A DNA stretch of 64,000 bases from assembly GCA_052274345.1 (NCBI GenBank), contig DAVZGP010000014.1, forward strand, positions 6,483 through 70,482, given 5' to 3'. The DNA comes from Clostridium_AD sp937920395. GTDB taxonomy: Bacteria > Bacillota > Clostridia > Clostridiales > Clostridiaceae. The notes beneath the pieces are model-generated. The model did not search any database. It was not told where the DNA came from and worked only from the letters and a program-made list of their open reading frames with translations. Made by a program: the position numbers and the translations under genes. Shown in pieces: positions 8,577 through 17,641 of this stretch (position 1 is its first letter; the number at the start of each line of letters is the position of its first letter).

Positions 8577-9916
8577 AGTATCACCTCGCTACTTTCAATA
8601 ATTATACACTGAGATACCTTTGTAACTTTTCCACTAATACTAGCATGAATATTAGCCCCCATATCACCAGGCTTAATTTCACCAATTAATTGTCCACGAA
8701 TAACATCATCACCAACTGATACAATTGCAGTAGCCGGCTTACCTATATGCTGCTTTAACGGTATATTCACAATGTTAACATTTACCTCAATTGCTTTATC
8801 ATTAAATTTAATGTCTTTGTATTTACCTAGGTTAAGTCTTTGTACAAGCCTTGATACTGGTACTTGTCTGCCATCTCTATCTTCACTCGGAATTATTTTT
8901 AAAGTTGTATTAAATTTAACTCCCTTTTTTCTTAATTCATTTTTTATCATTATATTTACCTGCCTAGGAGATATTCCCATAGGGCAAGCATACATTTCAC
9001 ATATTCCACATTCGCTGCATATTAGTGCTTCTTTAAAAATTTCCTCAGAATGATCAAGTGACATTGAAATTGCCCTCATAATTTTGTGAGGTCTTAATGG
9101 ATGGCCCAGTAAATATCTTGGGCACATTTGTGTACAATATGAGCACTGAATACATGCAGATTTAGTTTGATTAATTATATGCTGCACAGATAATGATTTT
9201 CTAGCTCTAATATAATGATCCGCAGGAAGTACAATTATTCCACCATCAGTTTTAGTTATACTTCTCTCTTCTACTTCATCAGAACTTAAAATTCTTCCCA
9301 TCATAGGTCCACCCATAATTACACAATAATCCTTGATACTTAGACCCCCTGCAGCTTTTATACATTTTGAAACTGAAGTTCCAATCGGAACTGATAGTAG
9401 TGTTGGATTATTTACTTCACCCGTTACAGTAATTATTTTGTCAGTAACACTTTTGCCAATCGTTGCATCATATATGTTTAACACTGTTGCAACATTTGAC
9501 ACCACTGATCCAACATTTAGTGGTATTCCACCTGGTGGAATTACTCTACCAGTAACCTCATATACGATAACTTGCTCGTCACCTGCAGGATAAACACTTT
9601 TAAGATAAAAAAGTTCAACTTTTGAATCAAGTTTTTGTATTGCCTTTTGAAGAACATCTATTTCCCTTTCATATTTACCTTTAATTGCAATTATAACTTT
9701 ATCTGCTCCTACCAAGGGTGCCATAAGAGTTAGTGCCTTTATTATTTTTTCTGCATTATGACGCATAATATACTTATCAGTTTGAATAAGTGGCTCGCAT
9801 TCTGCTGCATTAACTAAAAGATATTCAACATTGCATTTTAGTTTAATGTGGGTGGGAAAACCGGCTCCCCCGGCTCCTACAACTCCAGCTTTATATATTT
9901 GGTCTAATAATTCCAT
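8573..9916 (-). CDS. pduS: cobalamin reductase PduS
   Basis: 447-residue flavin and iron-sulfur protein of the RnfC/NuoF-like family. It reduces cob(III)alamin so that the adenosyltransferase PduO can rebuild coenzyme B12. A glycine-rich nucleotide loop (VGAGGAGFPTHIKL) opens the protein, SLBB-like segments follow, then two ferredoxin cysteine sets, CIQCSYCTQMC and CSECGICEMYAC, near residues 255-310. The C-terminal part resembles a lipoyl/biotinyl-like fold. The ATG at 9916 has AAGGAGGG upstream. Its neighbours PduO and PduT complete the B12-recycling and electron-transfer set. Confidence 0.92.
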   Translation of the reverse strand: MELLDQIYKAGVVGAGGAGFPTHIKLKCNVEYLLVNAAECEPLIQTDKYIMRHNAEKIIKALTLMAPLVGADKVIIAIKGKYEREIDVLQKAIQKLDSKVELFYLKSVYPAGDEQVIVYEVTGRVIPPGGIPLNVGSVVSNVATVLNIYDATIGKSVTDKIITVTGEVNNPTLLSVPIGTSVSKCIKAAGGLSIKDYCVIMGGPMMGRILSSDEVEERSITKTDGGIIVLPADHYIRARKSLSVQHIINQTKSACIQCSYCTQMCPRYLLGHPLRPHKIMRAISMSLDHSEEIFKEALICSECGICEMYACPMGISPRQVNIMIKNELRKKGVKFNTTLKIIPSEDRDGRQVPVSRLVQRLNLGKYKDIKFNDKAIEVNVNIVNIPLKQHIGKPATAIVSVGDDVIRGQLIGEIKPGDMGANIHASISGKVTKVSQCIIIESSEVIL

Positions 9917-9928
9917 ATTAAACCCTCC

Positions 9929-11344
9929 TTATATGATTCTAAACGAATCAACCATTGTACATCTTCTTTGCCTAGTAAATGATGTAGCATTTGTAATACC
10001 TTCACCTGTTGGCCCAGCTATTGTAAATGTTGTCCAACCTTCTCCTCCAAAACCTATTCCTGCATATGATGGTGCATTTTTAACAAATATTGTTGTATCT
10101 ATAAGTCTTGACATCTTAGTTAAATTATCAATATTTTTCGAATGCATCATAGCGGTATGTCTATTTCCATGTTCGTCTATTACGGCTATGTTTATTGCTT
10201 CATCCACATCTTTGACTTTAACAATTGCAAGTATTGGCATCATTAATTCTTCTTGTACAAATGGATGAGAATTTTCAGCTCTACAAATTAAACATTCAAC
10301 ACCTTTAGGAGCCTGAATTCCAGCTGCTGCTAAAATAACTGCCGCATCTCTACCGACGAAGTTTTTATTAACTCCATATTTTATTTTTCCATTTTTTTCT
10401 GTTTTATTCATTACTACATCTAAGACCTTTTGTTTTTGCTGCTCATCTAATTCATATACATTTCCGTTTTTAAGCATCTCTGTTATTAATCTTTCATATA
10501 CACTTTCAACAACAATTGCTTCCTTTTCTGCTATACATGGAAGATTATTATCAAAACAACAACCTGCGATTATATCCCTTGCAGCTTTAACTATATCTGC
10601 AGTTTCATCAACAACTACTGGAGGATTTCCTGCCCCTGCTCCTATTGCTTTTTTGCCTGATGATAATACTTTTTTAACAATAAATGGTCCACCTGTTGCA
10701 ACAACAAGTCTTATTTTAGGATTATTTATCATTGCATCAGTACTTTCAAGTGATGGTTTCCTGAGCGTCGTAATTAAATTTCTAGGTCCACCAGCATCTG
10801 TTATTGCTTTATTAAGAACTCTTACTGAAATAAGGCAACTTTGTATTGCTCCTGGATGTGGAGAAAATACAGCTGCATTACCTGATGCAATCATTCCAAT
10901 ACTATTACACATAACTGTTGCCGATGGGTTGGTTGAAGGTGTTATTCCACCAATTACTCCAAATGGTCCCATTTCTATAAGTGTTAATCCTTTATCACCT
11001 GATATTGCCATCGTTTTAAGCACTTCTGTTCCGGGAGTTTTATTAGCTACAAGCTTAAGTTTTAAATACTTATGATCTTTTCTTCCCATTCCAGTATCTT
11101 CAACGCATACCTGAGCAATTTTCATAGCATTGTCTAGTATAGCTTTTCGCATTGCAGCTATAAGCTCTTCTCTTTGTGACATACTCATACATATAAGCTC
11201 TTTTTGTGCAATTGATGCAGCCTCAATTGCTTGATCCATATTATCAAAAACGCCATCACTATCAGATATGTTAAGATCTTTCCTGTTCATTTCCTGAAGC
11301 ACTTTTTCAACCATTGCTGATATTTCATCATTTTTTATCTCCAT
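9929..11344 (-). CDS. pduP: CoA-acylating propionaldehyde dehydrogenase PduP
   Basis: 471-residue aldehyde dehydrogenase converting propionaldehyde (or 3-hydroxypropionaldehyde) with CoA and NAD+ to the acyl-CoA inside the microcompartment. The catalytic Cys is in FDNNLPCIAEKEA, and the cofactor region includes FGVIGGITPSTNP and VATGGPFIV. Residues 1-20 (MEIKNDEISAMVEKVLQEMN) form an amphipathic helix typical of encapsulation peptides. A GGAGAGG site precedes the ATG. The 5' end overlaps pduO by 17 bases, so the two are translationally coupled. Confidence 0.94.
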   Translation of the reverse strand: MEIKNDEISAMVEKVLQEMNRKDLNISDSDGVFDNMDQAIEAASIAQKELICMSMSQREELIAAMRKAILDNAMKIAQVCVEDTGMGRKDHKYLKLKLVANKTPGTEVLKTMAISGDKGLTLIEMGPFGVIGGITPSTNPSATVMCNSIGMIASGNAAVFSPHPGAIQSCLISVRVLNKAITDAGGPRNLITTLRKPSLESTDAMINNPKIRLVVATGGPFIVKKVLSSGKKAIGAGAGNPPVVVDETADIVKAARDIIAGCCFDNNLPCIAEKEAIVVESVYERLITEMLKNGNVYELDEQQKQKVLDVVMNKTEKNGKIKYGVNKNFVGRDAAVILAAAGIQAPKGVECLICRAENSHPFVQEELMMPILAIVKVKDVDEAINIAVIDEHGNRHTAMMHSKNIDNLTKMSRLIDTTIFVKNAPSYAGIGFGGEGWTTFTIAGPTGEGITNATSFTRQRRCTMVDSFRII

Positions 11345-12320
11345 AACTTATCCTCTCCTCAAACTTTTTAACTGCATAGGTCGCAACTTCCATATCTTGT
11401 GCAACTGTTCCCCCACTTACACCAACTGCTCCAACTATAAGATCATTTATCTTTAAAGGATATCCTCCTCCAAATGTAATAACATTTTCTAAGTTGTTAA
11501 TACCATAAAGTTCTCCGTTTTTTGCTAGTTCATTCAGTTCATGTGTAGGCAACTTAAATGCTACTGCACTATAAGCCTTTCCTTTTGCAATTTCAATACT
11601 TGCAAGAAGTGATCCATCCATTCTCTCAAACATTATAGGGTTACCATGTTCATCCATTACCCAAATTACCATTGCCACCTGTATTTGCACTGCTTTTTCG
11701 ATACAACTTTTTATTATCTTTTCACTATAGTCACTATTCATTTTCTCACTACTTTCACTATGAACTTTTTTGTAAACCACCTCTTCTATATTTTCCTGAA
11801 CCTTTATTAATACATTCTTATAATCCTCGTATCTTGCTATCGTATATATAGCGTCTGATAATCTATTAAAATACTTTGATAAATTAACACTTACATCATA
11901 ACTCTCGCAAAGCTCTACTATATATCGCTCCGTTTCGCGTACCTTAGTTCTTGCTACATCAAGCGCTCCTGATTCAATTGTTCCACCAGGAACTATAAAA
12001 CTATTGAGCTTTGGGATAATCATATCTAACTTATCTATTACCGTTTCTAAATACTCTATATCTTCTTTAACAATTCTTTCCTTAACTTTATCAGTACCAA
12101 GCGATGCAAGTTCAGCACCCGCTTCAAAAAGTGTTTTTTGGATTGTAAATATTATCTCTTTTATTTCCTCATCTTTTATAAAACTTCTTGCAAACCCTAA
12201 AGAAGAATTCGCACTATCACATGTTCCATATGTCCATACTCTCAAATCAGATTTTGAAGTCCTACTTCCCCCAAGCAAACTTGTTTGACCTTTGTCCCCT
12301 GTCTTTGTATATATTTTCAT
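11328..12320 (-). CDS. pduO: two-domain PduO: cob(I)alamin adenosyltransferase with C-terminal GlcG/HbpS-like domain
   Basis: 330 residues. Residues 1-185 are the PduO-type ATP:cob(I)alamin adenosyltransferase, with the ATP-binding start MKIYTKTGDKGQTSLLGG and the later DVARTKVRETER helix. Residues 195-330 are the DUF336/GlcG/HbpS-like domain (AYSAVAFKLPTHEL, FGGGYPL, GAVGVSGG), which is heme-binding in Salmonella PduO. The full-length two-domain form is therefore retained. It supplies adenosylcobalamin to the diol dehydratase. The ATG follows TAGGAG. An attractive link is that the ahb operon next door makes heme, but that is inference. Confidence 0.93.
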   Translation of the reverse strand: MKIYTKTGDKGQTSLLGGSRTSKSDLRVWTYGTCDSANSSLGFARSFIKDEEIKEIIFTIQKTLFEAGAELASLGTDKVKERIVKEDIEYLETVIDKLDMIIPKLNSFIVPGGTIESGALDVARTKVRETERYIVELCESYDVSVNLSKYFNRLSDAIYTIARYEDYKNVLIKVQENIEEVVYKKVHSESSEKMNSDYSEKIIKSCIEKAVQIQVAMVIWVMDEHGNPIMFERMDGSLLASIEIAKGKAYSAVAFKLPTHELNELAKNGELYGINNLENVITFGGGYPLKINDLIVGAVGVSGGTVAQDMEVATYAVKKFEERISYGDKK

Positions 12321-12350
12321 AAATTCATCTCCTATTGGGAGTTTAAATTA

Positions 12351-12620
12351 TTATTTGCTTACTTCAAGGTAATCTACAATCCCTACTATAGCCGTATCAA
12401 TTGGAGTATCTATATTATCTTCTAAAAGTCTTGCTCCACTACCTGTAATTACAAGAACTATTTCACCATTTCCCGCACCTACTGTATCAACTGCAACTAA
12501 TGTCTCTTTCTCTTCTTCTTCGTGTTCATTAATTCTTCTAATTATCAAAAGCTTGCTTCCAATCAATCTGTCATCCTTCTTCGTGGAAACAAGCGTCCCA
12601 ATTACTTTTGCTAAAAACAT
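12351..12620 (-). CDS. pduN: microcompartment vertex protein PduN (EutN/CcmL family)
   Basis: 89-residue pentameric BMC-P protein that caps the shell vertices. The family core is visible: MFLAKVIGTLVSTKKD at the start, VDTVGAGNGEIVLVITGSGAR in the middle, and DTAIVGIVD near the end. The ATG at 12620 has a GAGGGGTGAGG site; a longer frame starting inside that site is unlikely. It lies 4 bases from the flavoprotein gene upstream. Confidence 0.93.
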   Translation of the reverse strand: MFLAKVIGTLVSTKKDDRLIGSKLLIIRRINEHEEEEKETLVAVDTVGAGNGEIVLVITGSGARLLEDNIDTPIDTAIVGIVDYLEVSK

Positions 12621-12624
12621 ATCC

Positions 12625-13389
12625 TCACCCCTCAATGTAATCTATTTTAATGTTTTCTGAGTCTATGTAATCTTTTGCAAGAGATGTAATAACCGCTCCT
12701 TTTGAAATCTTTATATTCCTACAACTCCCAATAGACAGTAAATCGGTTTTTGTTATTATTCCTTTTAATGTTACTTGTTTTATTTCTTTTGTAACAACTT
12801 TTTTAATTTTAGTGATTTGTGTTGTTTCCTTTTCTTCTATAATAAGTAATTCATTTATAGCCTTTTTGAGCTCATATGCATTGATAAATGAAACCCCAAA
12901 GCTCTCTATTGTTTTTATATGATTTTTCATCATTTCATTATATGAAATATTTTGTGAATAACCTAGTGAAACATTAACTGGGTTATCAGGATCAAAACTA
13001 TCCTTTACTACAATTATTTTCTTATTTTTCATAATCGCATCTGAAATTCCTGTTGTAATAAATGTGTCGCGAATACCAAGAGCTGTTTTTGCAAGTATAT
13101 TTCTTGTCATAACAGGTATCAATATAAAATCAACTTCATCTATCTTTTTAGACATTAATTTTCTATCATAAATTACATCTGCATTTAAGTCTTCAATAAA
13201 TTTATGAGGAATAATATTCTTCGCAGAGTCTGATAAAACCACACTATATCGTAAATTATCAAATTCTTTTAAAATCTTAAATTCATCTTCTACATTTACT
13301 ACCCCGCCTGAAATGAAAACTAATACTTTTTTATTAACCAAACCTAATACTTGAATTGTGATTGCTTTTATGAGCTCTTCAATATCCAA
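12625..13389 (-). CDS. microcompartment-associated flavoprotein-like / PduM-like protein
   Basis: 254 residues, function not established. The first 175 residues look like a flavoprotein (Dfp/PF02441-like) fold: LVFISGGVV opening, LIPVMTRNILAKTALGI in the middle. The last 50 residues (KGIITKTDLLSIGSCRNI, then ITSLAKDYIDS) resemble the tail found in PduM and other microcompartment accessory proteins. Residues 1-20 form an amphipathic helix like the encapsulation peptides of its neighbours. Translation begins at TTG (13389) after GAGGTGA. From memory, listerial pdu operons carry a comparable gene between eutJ and pduN. It may be a redox or cofactor-handling luminal protein. Confidence 0.6.
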   Translation of the reverse strand: MDIEELIKAITIQVLGLVNKKVLVFISGGVVNVEDEFKILKEFDNLRYSVVLSDSAKNIIPHKFIEDLNADVIYDRKLMSKKIDEVDFILIPVMTRNILAKTALGIRDTFITTGISDAIMKNKKIIVVKDSFDPDNPVNVSLGYSQNISYNEMMKNHIKTIESFGVSFINAYELKKAINELLIIEEKETTQITKIKKVVTKEIKQVTLKGIITKTDLLSIGSCRNIKISKGAVITSLAKDYIDSENIKIDYIEG

Positions 13390-13399
13390 CTAAATCACC

Positions 13400-14215
13400 T
13401 CACTTTACGCTAATTGCAATTCCCAGTGGAGTTGCTAAAAGTGGATTATACGTTTTAACAGTTTTAATCCCAGTATACTCTTCTACGACATTTTCAATAT
13501 TTTCAAGGCAACAAGTACCTCCAACAAGATATATTGTATCAATATTGTAACCTTTTATATGTTTTTGTATAATTGATGACATTTTTTCAATTACCGGCCT
13601 AACCATTGTAAATACCATATTATAATTGTTAGTATCCTTTTTATATTCCTCTGCATCTTCATATTCCATATTTAGAGCCCCTGCTGTCACAAGCGTTAAA
13701 TGTCTTCCACCTGTTGGTTCATCTGCACTATAGATAACTTTTCCATCTTTAAGTATCGAAATCCCTGTAGTACCACCTCCAATATCCACAACTGCTCCAG
13801 AATTAATATTTAATACATTGGCTGCTGCTGTTGGTTCATCGAGTACATTTGTAACAATAAAACCTCCACCTTCAACAACATTTTTAATAACACGTACATT
13901 ACCTTCCATAATTCCTGGTGGAATTGCAGTTGCTGCATATATAAGCTCACGACCAAGTTGCTTTTCAAGTTGAGCTTTAAGATTTCTTATGATTTGTACT
14001 GCCTCTACAAAGTTAACAACTATTCCATCTCGTACAACATCTGCTGGATAAATTGCTCCTGCAACTGGAATATCATTAGAATCAAGCACTGTAATAACTA
14101 TATTCGCAGTTCCAAGATCAACTCCAACCTTAAGCTTTCCCTCTACCTTTATTGGATCAACATTCGCTATACATTTTTCCATTTGCAATATAAGATCATT
14201 TGCTTTCTCCATCAT
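13400..14215 (-). CDS. eutJ: EutJ-family Hsp70-like ATPase
   Basis: 271-residue actin/Hsp70-fold protein with the ATPase motifs VGVDLGTANIVITVLD, DEPTAAANVL, VVDIGGGTTGIS and LVGGTCCL. EutJ members occur in ethanolamine and some propanediol microcompartment operons and are thought to be chaperone-like or reactivase-like; no precise role is established. It lies 3 bases after pduL, with the ribosome site GGGG in the end of that gene. It is distinct from the large reactivase PduG further upstream. Confidence 0.85.
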   Translation of the reverse strand: MMEKANDLILQMEKCIANVDPIKVEGKLKVGVDLGTANIVITVLDSNDIPVAGAIYPADVVRDGIVVNFVEAVQIIRNLKAQLEKQLGRELIYAATAIPPGIMEGNVRVIKNVVEGGGFIVTNVLDEPTAAANVLNINSGAVVDIGGGTTGISILKDGKVIYSADEPTGGRHLTLVTAGALNMEYEDAEEYKKDTNNYNMVFTMVRPVIEKMSSIIQKHIKGYNIDTIYLVGGTCCLENIENVVEEYTGIKTVKTYNPLLATPLGIAISVK

Positions 14216-14217
14216 AA

Positions 14218-14871
14218 TTATCTACTTAACCCCACAATCCTAATAAGACCATTATTTTTTATTTCTGTTGCATTTGCCTCATCAGTATCTATATGAACCT
14301 CTAAAACTGAATTATTACCAACTCTAACAAGTACATTTTTTAAAATAATACCTTTAAGTCCTTTAGTTTCAATATCCACAAAGTCCCCATCCGCAACTCC
14401 AAATTTTATTGCATCGCTTGGTACCATATGAACATGCCTAGTAGCAACAATTACTTTTTCTTTAAAAATCTTCATTCCCTTTGGTCCAATTACACTAAGC
14501 GATTCTGATCCTACTACGTCTGAAGAATTTCTTAGTGGTGCCTTTATTCCAAGTGTATAAGAATCTGTAAGTGATATTTCAATCTGACTTTTTTTTCTTA
14601 TAGGCCCGAGTATTCTAACTTTAATCAAACTTCCTTTAGGTCCTGCTAAGGTAACAGTTTCATTTGCTGCAAACTGACCTATTTGTTTAACTTTACTTTT
14701 CACTGTAAGTTCATATCCTTTTCCAAATAAAAGTTCAAGGTCTTCCTTGGTCACATGAAGATGTCTACTTGAGACTCCAACAGGAATAACATATTCTCTA
14801 TTTTTAATACATGATTTTCTTGAAACTTCCTCAACTATATCCTTTAAAAGAGCATCATCAAATTTATTCAT
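14218..14871 (-). CDS. pduL: phosphate propanoyltransferase PduL
   Basis: 217-residue zinc enzyme exchanging CoA for phosphate on propionyl-CoA inside the shell, which recycles CoA. The two metal-binding halves are recognisable from VGVSSRHLHVTKEDLELLFG and VIVATRHVHMVPSDA. Residues 1-20 (MNKFDDALLKDIVEEVSRK) form an amphipathic encapsulation-type helix. The start overlaps pduK by 4 bases. No propionate kinase (pduW) is present in this operon, so the acyl phosphate must be handled by a kinase elsewhere. Confidence 0.94.
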   Translation of the reverse strand: MNKFDDALLKDIVEEVSRKSCIKNREYVIPVGVSSRHLHVTKEDLELLFGKGYELTVKSKVKQIGQFAANETVTLAGPKGSLIKVRILGPIRKKSQIEISLTDSYTLGIKAPLRNSSDVVGSESLSVIGPKGMKIFKEKVIVATRHVHMVPSDAIKFGVADGDFVDIETKGLKGIILKNVLVRVGNNSVLEVHIDTDEANATEIKNNGLIRIVGLSR

Positions 14872-15401
14872 TTCTTATCACCTTCGCTATCCTTATAATG
14901 CATACATGCCTTTCTTGGCATTCCCTTTTTTCTACTACATTTAGGGTCATAACACAAATTACAAATTTCCTCTACAGGTTGTTCCTGAACAGCTCCATCC
15001 ACAATTATTGAATTAACAACTACAACTGATTCTTCTACTATATCTGGCTTTTCTATTATTTTTTCTTTTAAACTTTCATTTTTTTCTTTTTTGTCTGGAA
15101 TTCTTTTCTCCAACCCAACAGTTTTACTAGATTCAATCATTAGATCTAGTTTGTCTACAGGTCTTGGTATAACAAGAGTTGCATATACAGTATTTACAGC
15201 CGCTGCACTTACTTTAGCTGACTCAATAGCTGCTTTAACTGCTGATACATCACCTTTAATTTTAACTGTAACCATGCCATAACCTTTAGTCAATTCATAC
15301 CCTATGAGCTCAACATTTGCTGATTTCATACAAGTATCTGCTGCTTCAATTGCTGCAGCTAATCCTATTGTTTCAATTAACCCAATGGCAACTCTGCTCA
15401 T
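14868..15401 (-). CDS. pduK: microcompartment shell protein PduK (BMC domain plus Cys-rich tail)
   Basis: 177 residues. One BMC domain (1-88) is followed by a charged linker of about 50 residues and a conserved tail, CNLCYDPKCSRKKGMPRKAC, whose spacing matches the tail of Salmonella PduK and suggests a metal or Fe-S site. BMC-H proteins form hexameric shell facets; PduK is normally a minor component. It overlaps pduH and pduL by 4 bases each, indicating coupled translation. Confidence 0.9.
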   Translation of the reverse strand: MSRVAIGLIETIGLAAAIEAADTCMKSANVELIGYELTKGYGMVTVKIKGDVSAVKAAIESAKVSAAAVNTVYATLVIPRPVDKLDLMIESSKTVGLEKRIPDKKEKNESLKEKIIEKPDIVEESVVVVNSIIVDGAVQEQPVEEICNLCYDPKCSRKKGMPRKACMHYKDSEGDKK

Positions 15402-15796
15402 ATATTTTCCTCCCTGCTAAAATTCTGGTTTAATGCTGACATAATACCCTCGCCCATATTTTTAAAAGGCATTATTTTATATAATCTTGCAGCATTATTA
15501 CCAATATTCCTTGCAGTATCTTGAATATTTTCTTTCAAGTTGACGTCGAGAATTGGTTTATCAATTTTAAGTCTGCTAAAGTGCAACAAAACTCTATTTT
15601 CTTTTATTCCTATCCCGACCCCCATCCTTGAATACACTGCAGCCTTATGAGTGATTTTTAAAAGTTCATCACTATTGACTACATCAACTTCATATGGGAT
15701 ACCTTCTTCTTCAATTCCTGCGAGTAACTGCTTAAGTATATTTTTATTAGGTTTATCTGTAACAACAACAATGCAAGGTCTACTATTATTCTCCAT
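15398..15796 (-). CDS. pduH: diol dehydratase reactivase small subunit PduH
   Basis: 132-residue small subunit of the reactivating factor. With PduG it exchanges damaged cobalamin bound to the dehydratase for intact coenzyme. The fold resembles the medium dehydratase subunit, and the start (RPCIVVVTDKPN) and IEEEGIPYEV segment match the family. AAGGAA precedes the ATG at 15796. It lies one base after pduG. Confidence 0.9.
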   Translation of the reverse strand: MENNSRPCIVVVTDKPNKNILKQLLAGIEEEGIPYEVDVVNSDELLKITHKAAVYSRMGVGIGIKENRVLLHFSRLKIDKPILDVNLKENIQDTARNIGNNAARLYKIMPFKNMGEGIMSALNQNFSREENI

Positions 15797-15797
15797 T

Positions 15798-17618
15798 TTA
15801 TATTCCTTTCAAGCTATTGTAGTAAGATATTACAAGACCTGTTGCTACTGCATTTCTAGGGCCTTCCTTAGCTCTTATATTACCGCTTCCACAAACTATG
15901 CCATAATGAGAAAGTTCATCTGATATCATCTCAGGTATTTCAAAATCAAGTGCTGATCCACCAACGAGTACTACAAACTCAATAGTGCGAAGATTATTAC
16001 CTGGTGCTATATCTTGAAGAGCCCTTACAACATTTGTTATAAATATTTTCTTTTTAGCTTCCCGACGTGCAATTCTTATTTTATCAATTGAATGTTTTGA
16101 ATGAACTGGAACCATCTCATTTTCTTTTACAACAACATTTCTTGCAAATATAGAAGCACTAAGTGGCTTTTGGAAAAAGCAAACACTACCATCCTCATAT
16201 CTTATATTAAATAAACTTTCTACTTTCGCAAGGGGATACTTCTTGATATCCTCAGCCAGGTTATAATCATCTATTCCAAGTTCTGAGTTTATGAGCATTG
16301 TTACCATCTCTCCTGCTCCTGCATGATGAATAGATTTTACTTCTCCTGTTTTACTTATAAAGGCAGAGTCTGTTGATCCCCCACCTAAATCAAGTATTAC
16401 CATCGGTCTGTCTGTACCTGGAGTAGTTAATGCTCCAAGAACTGCCATATTTGCTTCAACTCCACCAATTAGCACCTTAATACCTGTCTCATGCTCAAGT
16501 TTTCTTGCTATACTTTCCATAGGAAGTTTACTTGTTTTAACCATTGCAGCTAATGCAACTGCATTTTCTAAAGCAAACTCACCAGCTATACCTCCATTTA
16601 CCTTTTGAGGTACAAACGTATCTACTGCTAAAATATCCTGAATTTTTATGTCAGAGCTTTTCTGCTTTGTTAATTGACCCATGACCTGCTTAACTCGTTC
16701 AATCATTCCTCCAACATTTGTTCCACTCTCACCAACCACATCATTTATTGGCCAAGCATCTCTTAACGCCTTCATTATTTTAACTGCGCCCTCTTCGATG
16801 CCAATTTTTTTTTCTTGCTTTCCAAATAAAATAAGATTACCAGAAGGAATCGTTCTTTCCTTTACGTCTCCCTCTGGTGTCCTAATTACAACAGCAGACT
16901 TATTTCCAATTAATGCTCTTGCAACAGGAATTACATGCTTTGTTTCATCTGGGGTTAAACTAAATATTGTAGCTAACCCGTAAGGATTTGAAAGAACTGT
17001 TATATTACAACCAGGTGCCGCTACCTCGACTGCCGCAATCATTCCCATAGGTACTTTTTCAATAAGAGAAACCTCATCAACAATGGGGATAACTTTCCTT
17101 AGCCTATTAGAAATAATAACACCATCATCTGCCTGAACAATAAGTCCATTAATTTTTACATTATTGTCAAGCGCATTATTAATTCTAATAGCAGCAGTTT
17201 CAAAATCTACTGACTTTGGAATTATACAAATTACATCTTCCATGCTGTGTAGATTTACTATTTCATCAATATACACAGTCTTACCAATACCAATACCTAG
17301 TCCACCTGGTGTATCTGGATTATGTCCAATCATAGTTGACTCGGTTATTATTGTTTCTGTAATTGTTTCCATTGCCACATCACCTATTACAGGTGTTGCT
17401 TCATTAATACATATAGAATCTAATGCAGATAATTCTATGTTAATTTTCTTACATGCGTCAGTTAGAGAATTTAAGATCCCAACAACGTTATCTAAAGTTC
17501 CTTTTATTCCTGTAGTTTTAGACAAACTACTAGAAACGAAATTTAGACCATTTTCTATATCTGCAATAGCTACTTCTGTTGTAGAATTACCCACATCTAC
17601 ACCTGCAATAAATTTCAA
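15798..17618 (-). CDS. pduG: diol dehydratase reactivase large subunit PduG
   Basis: 606-residue ATPase of the DdrA/DhaF family with an actin-like nucleotide domain (FIAGVDVGNSTTEVAIADI at the start, VILDLGGGSTDSAFI near 400, VVLVGGSALDFEIPE near 560). It drives ATP-dependent release of inactivated B12 from PduCDE. I chose the TTG at 17618, 7-8 bases after an AGAGGTG site, giving the MKFIAGVDVGN start that matches homologues. An in-frame GTG upstream lies inside that site. Length is close to the 610 of Salmonella PduG. Confidence 0.93.
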   Translation of the reverse strand: MKFIAGVDVGNSTTEVAIADIENGLNFVSSSLSKTTGIKGTLDNVVGILNSLTDACKKINIELSALDSICINEATPVIGDVAMETITETIITESTMIGHNPDTPGGLGIGIGKTVYIDEIVNLHSMEDVICIIPKSVDFETAAIRINNALDNNVKINGLIVQADDGVIISNRLRKVIPIVDEVSLIEKVPMGMIAAVEVAAPGCNITVLSNPYGLATIFSLTPDETKHVIPVARALIGNKSAVVIRTPEGDVKERTIPSGNLILFGKQEKKIGIEEGAVKIMKALRDAWPINDVVGESGTNVGGMIERVKQVMGQLTKQKSSDIKIQDILAVDTFVPQKVNGGIAGEFALENAVALAAMVKTSKLPMESIARKLEHETGIKVLIGGVEANMAVLGALTTPGTDRPMVILDLGGGSTDSAFISKTGEVKSIHHAGAGEMVTMLINSELGIDDYNLAEDIKKYPLAKVESLFNIRYEDGSVCFFQKPLSASIFARNVVVKENEMVPVHSKHSIDKIRIARREAKKKIFITNVVRALQDIAPGNNLRTIEFVVLVGGSALDFEIPEMISDELSHYGIVCGSGNIRAKEGPRNAVATGLVISYYNSLKGI

Positions 17619-17641
17619 ACCAATCACCTCTTAAATCATCA

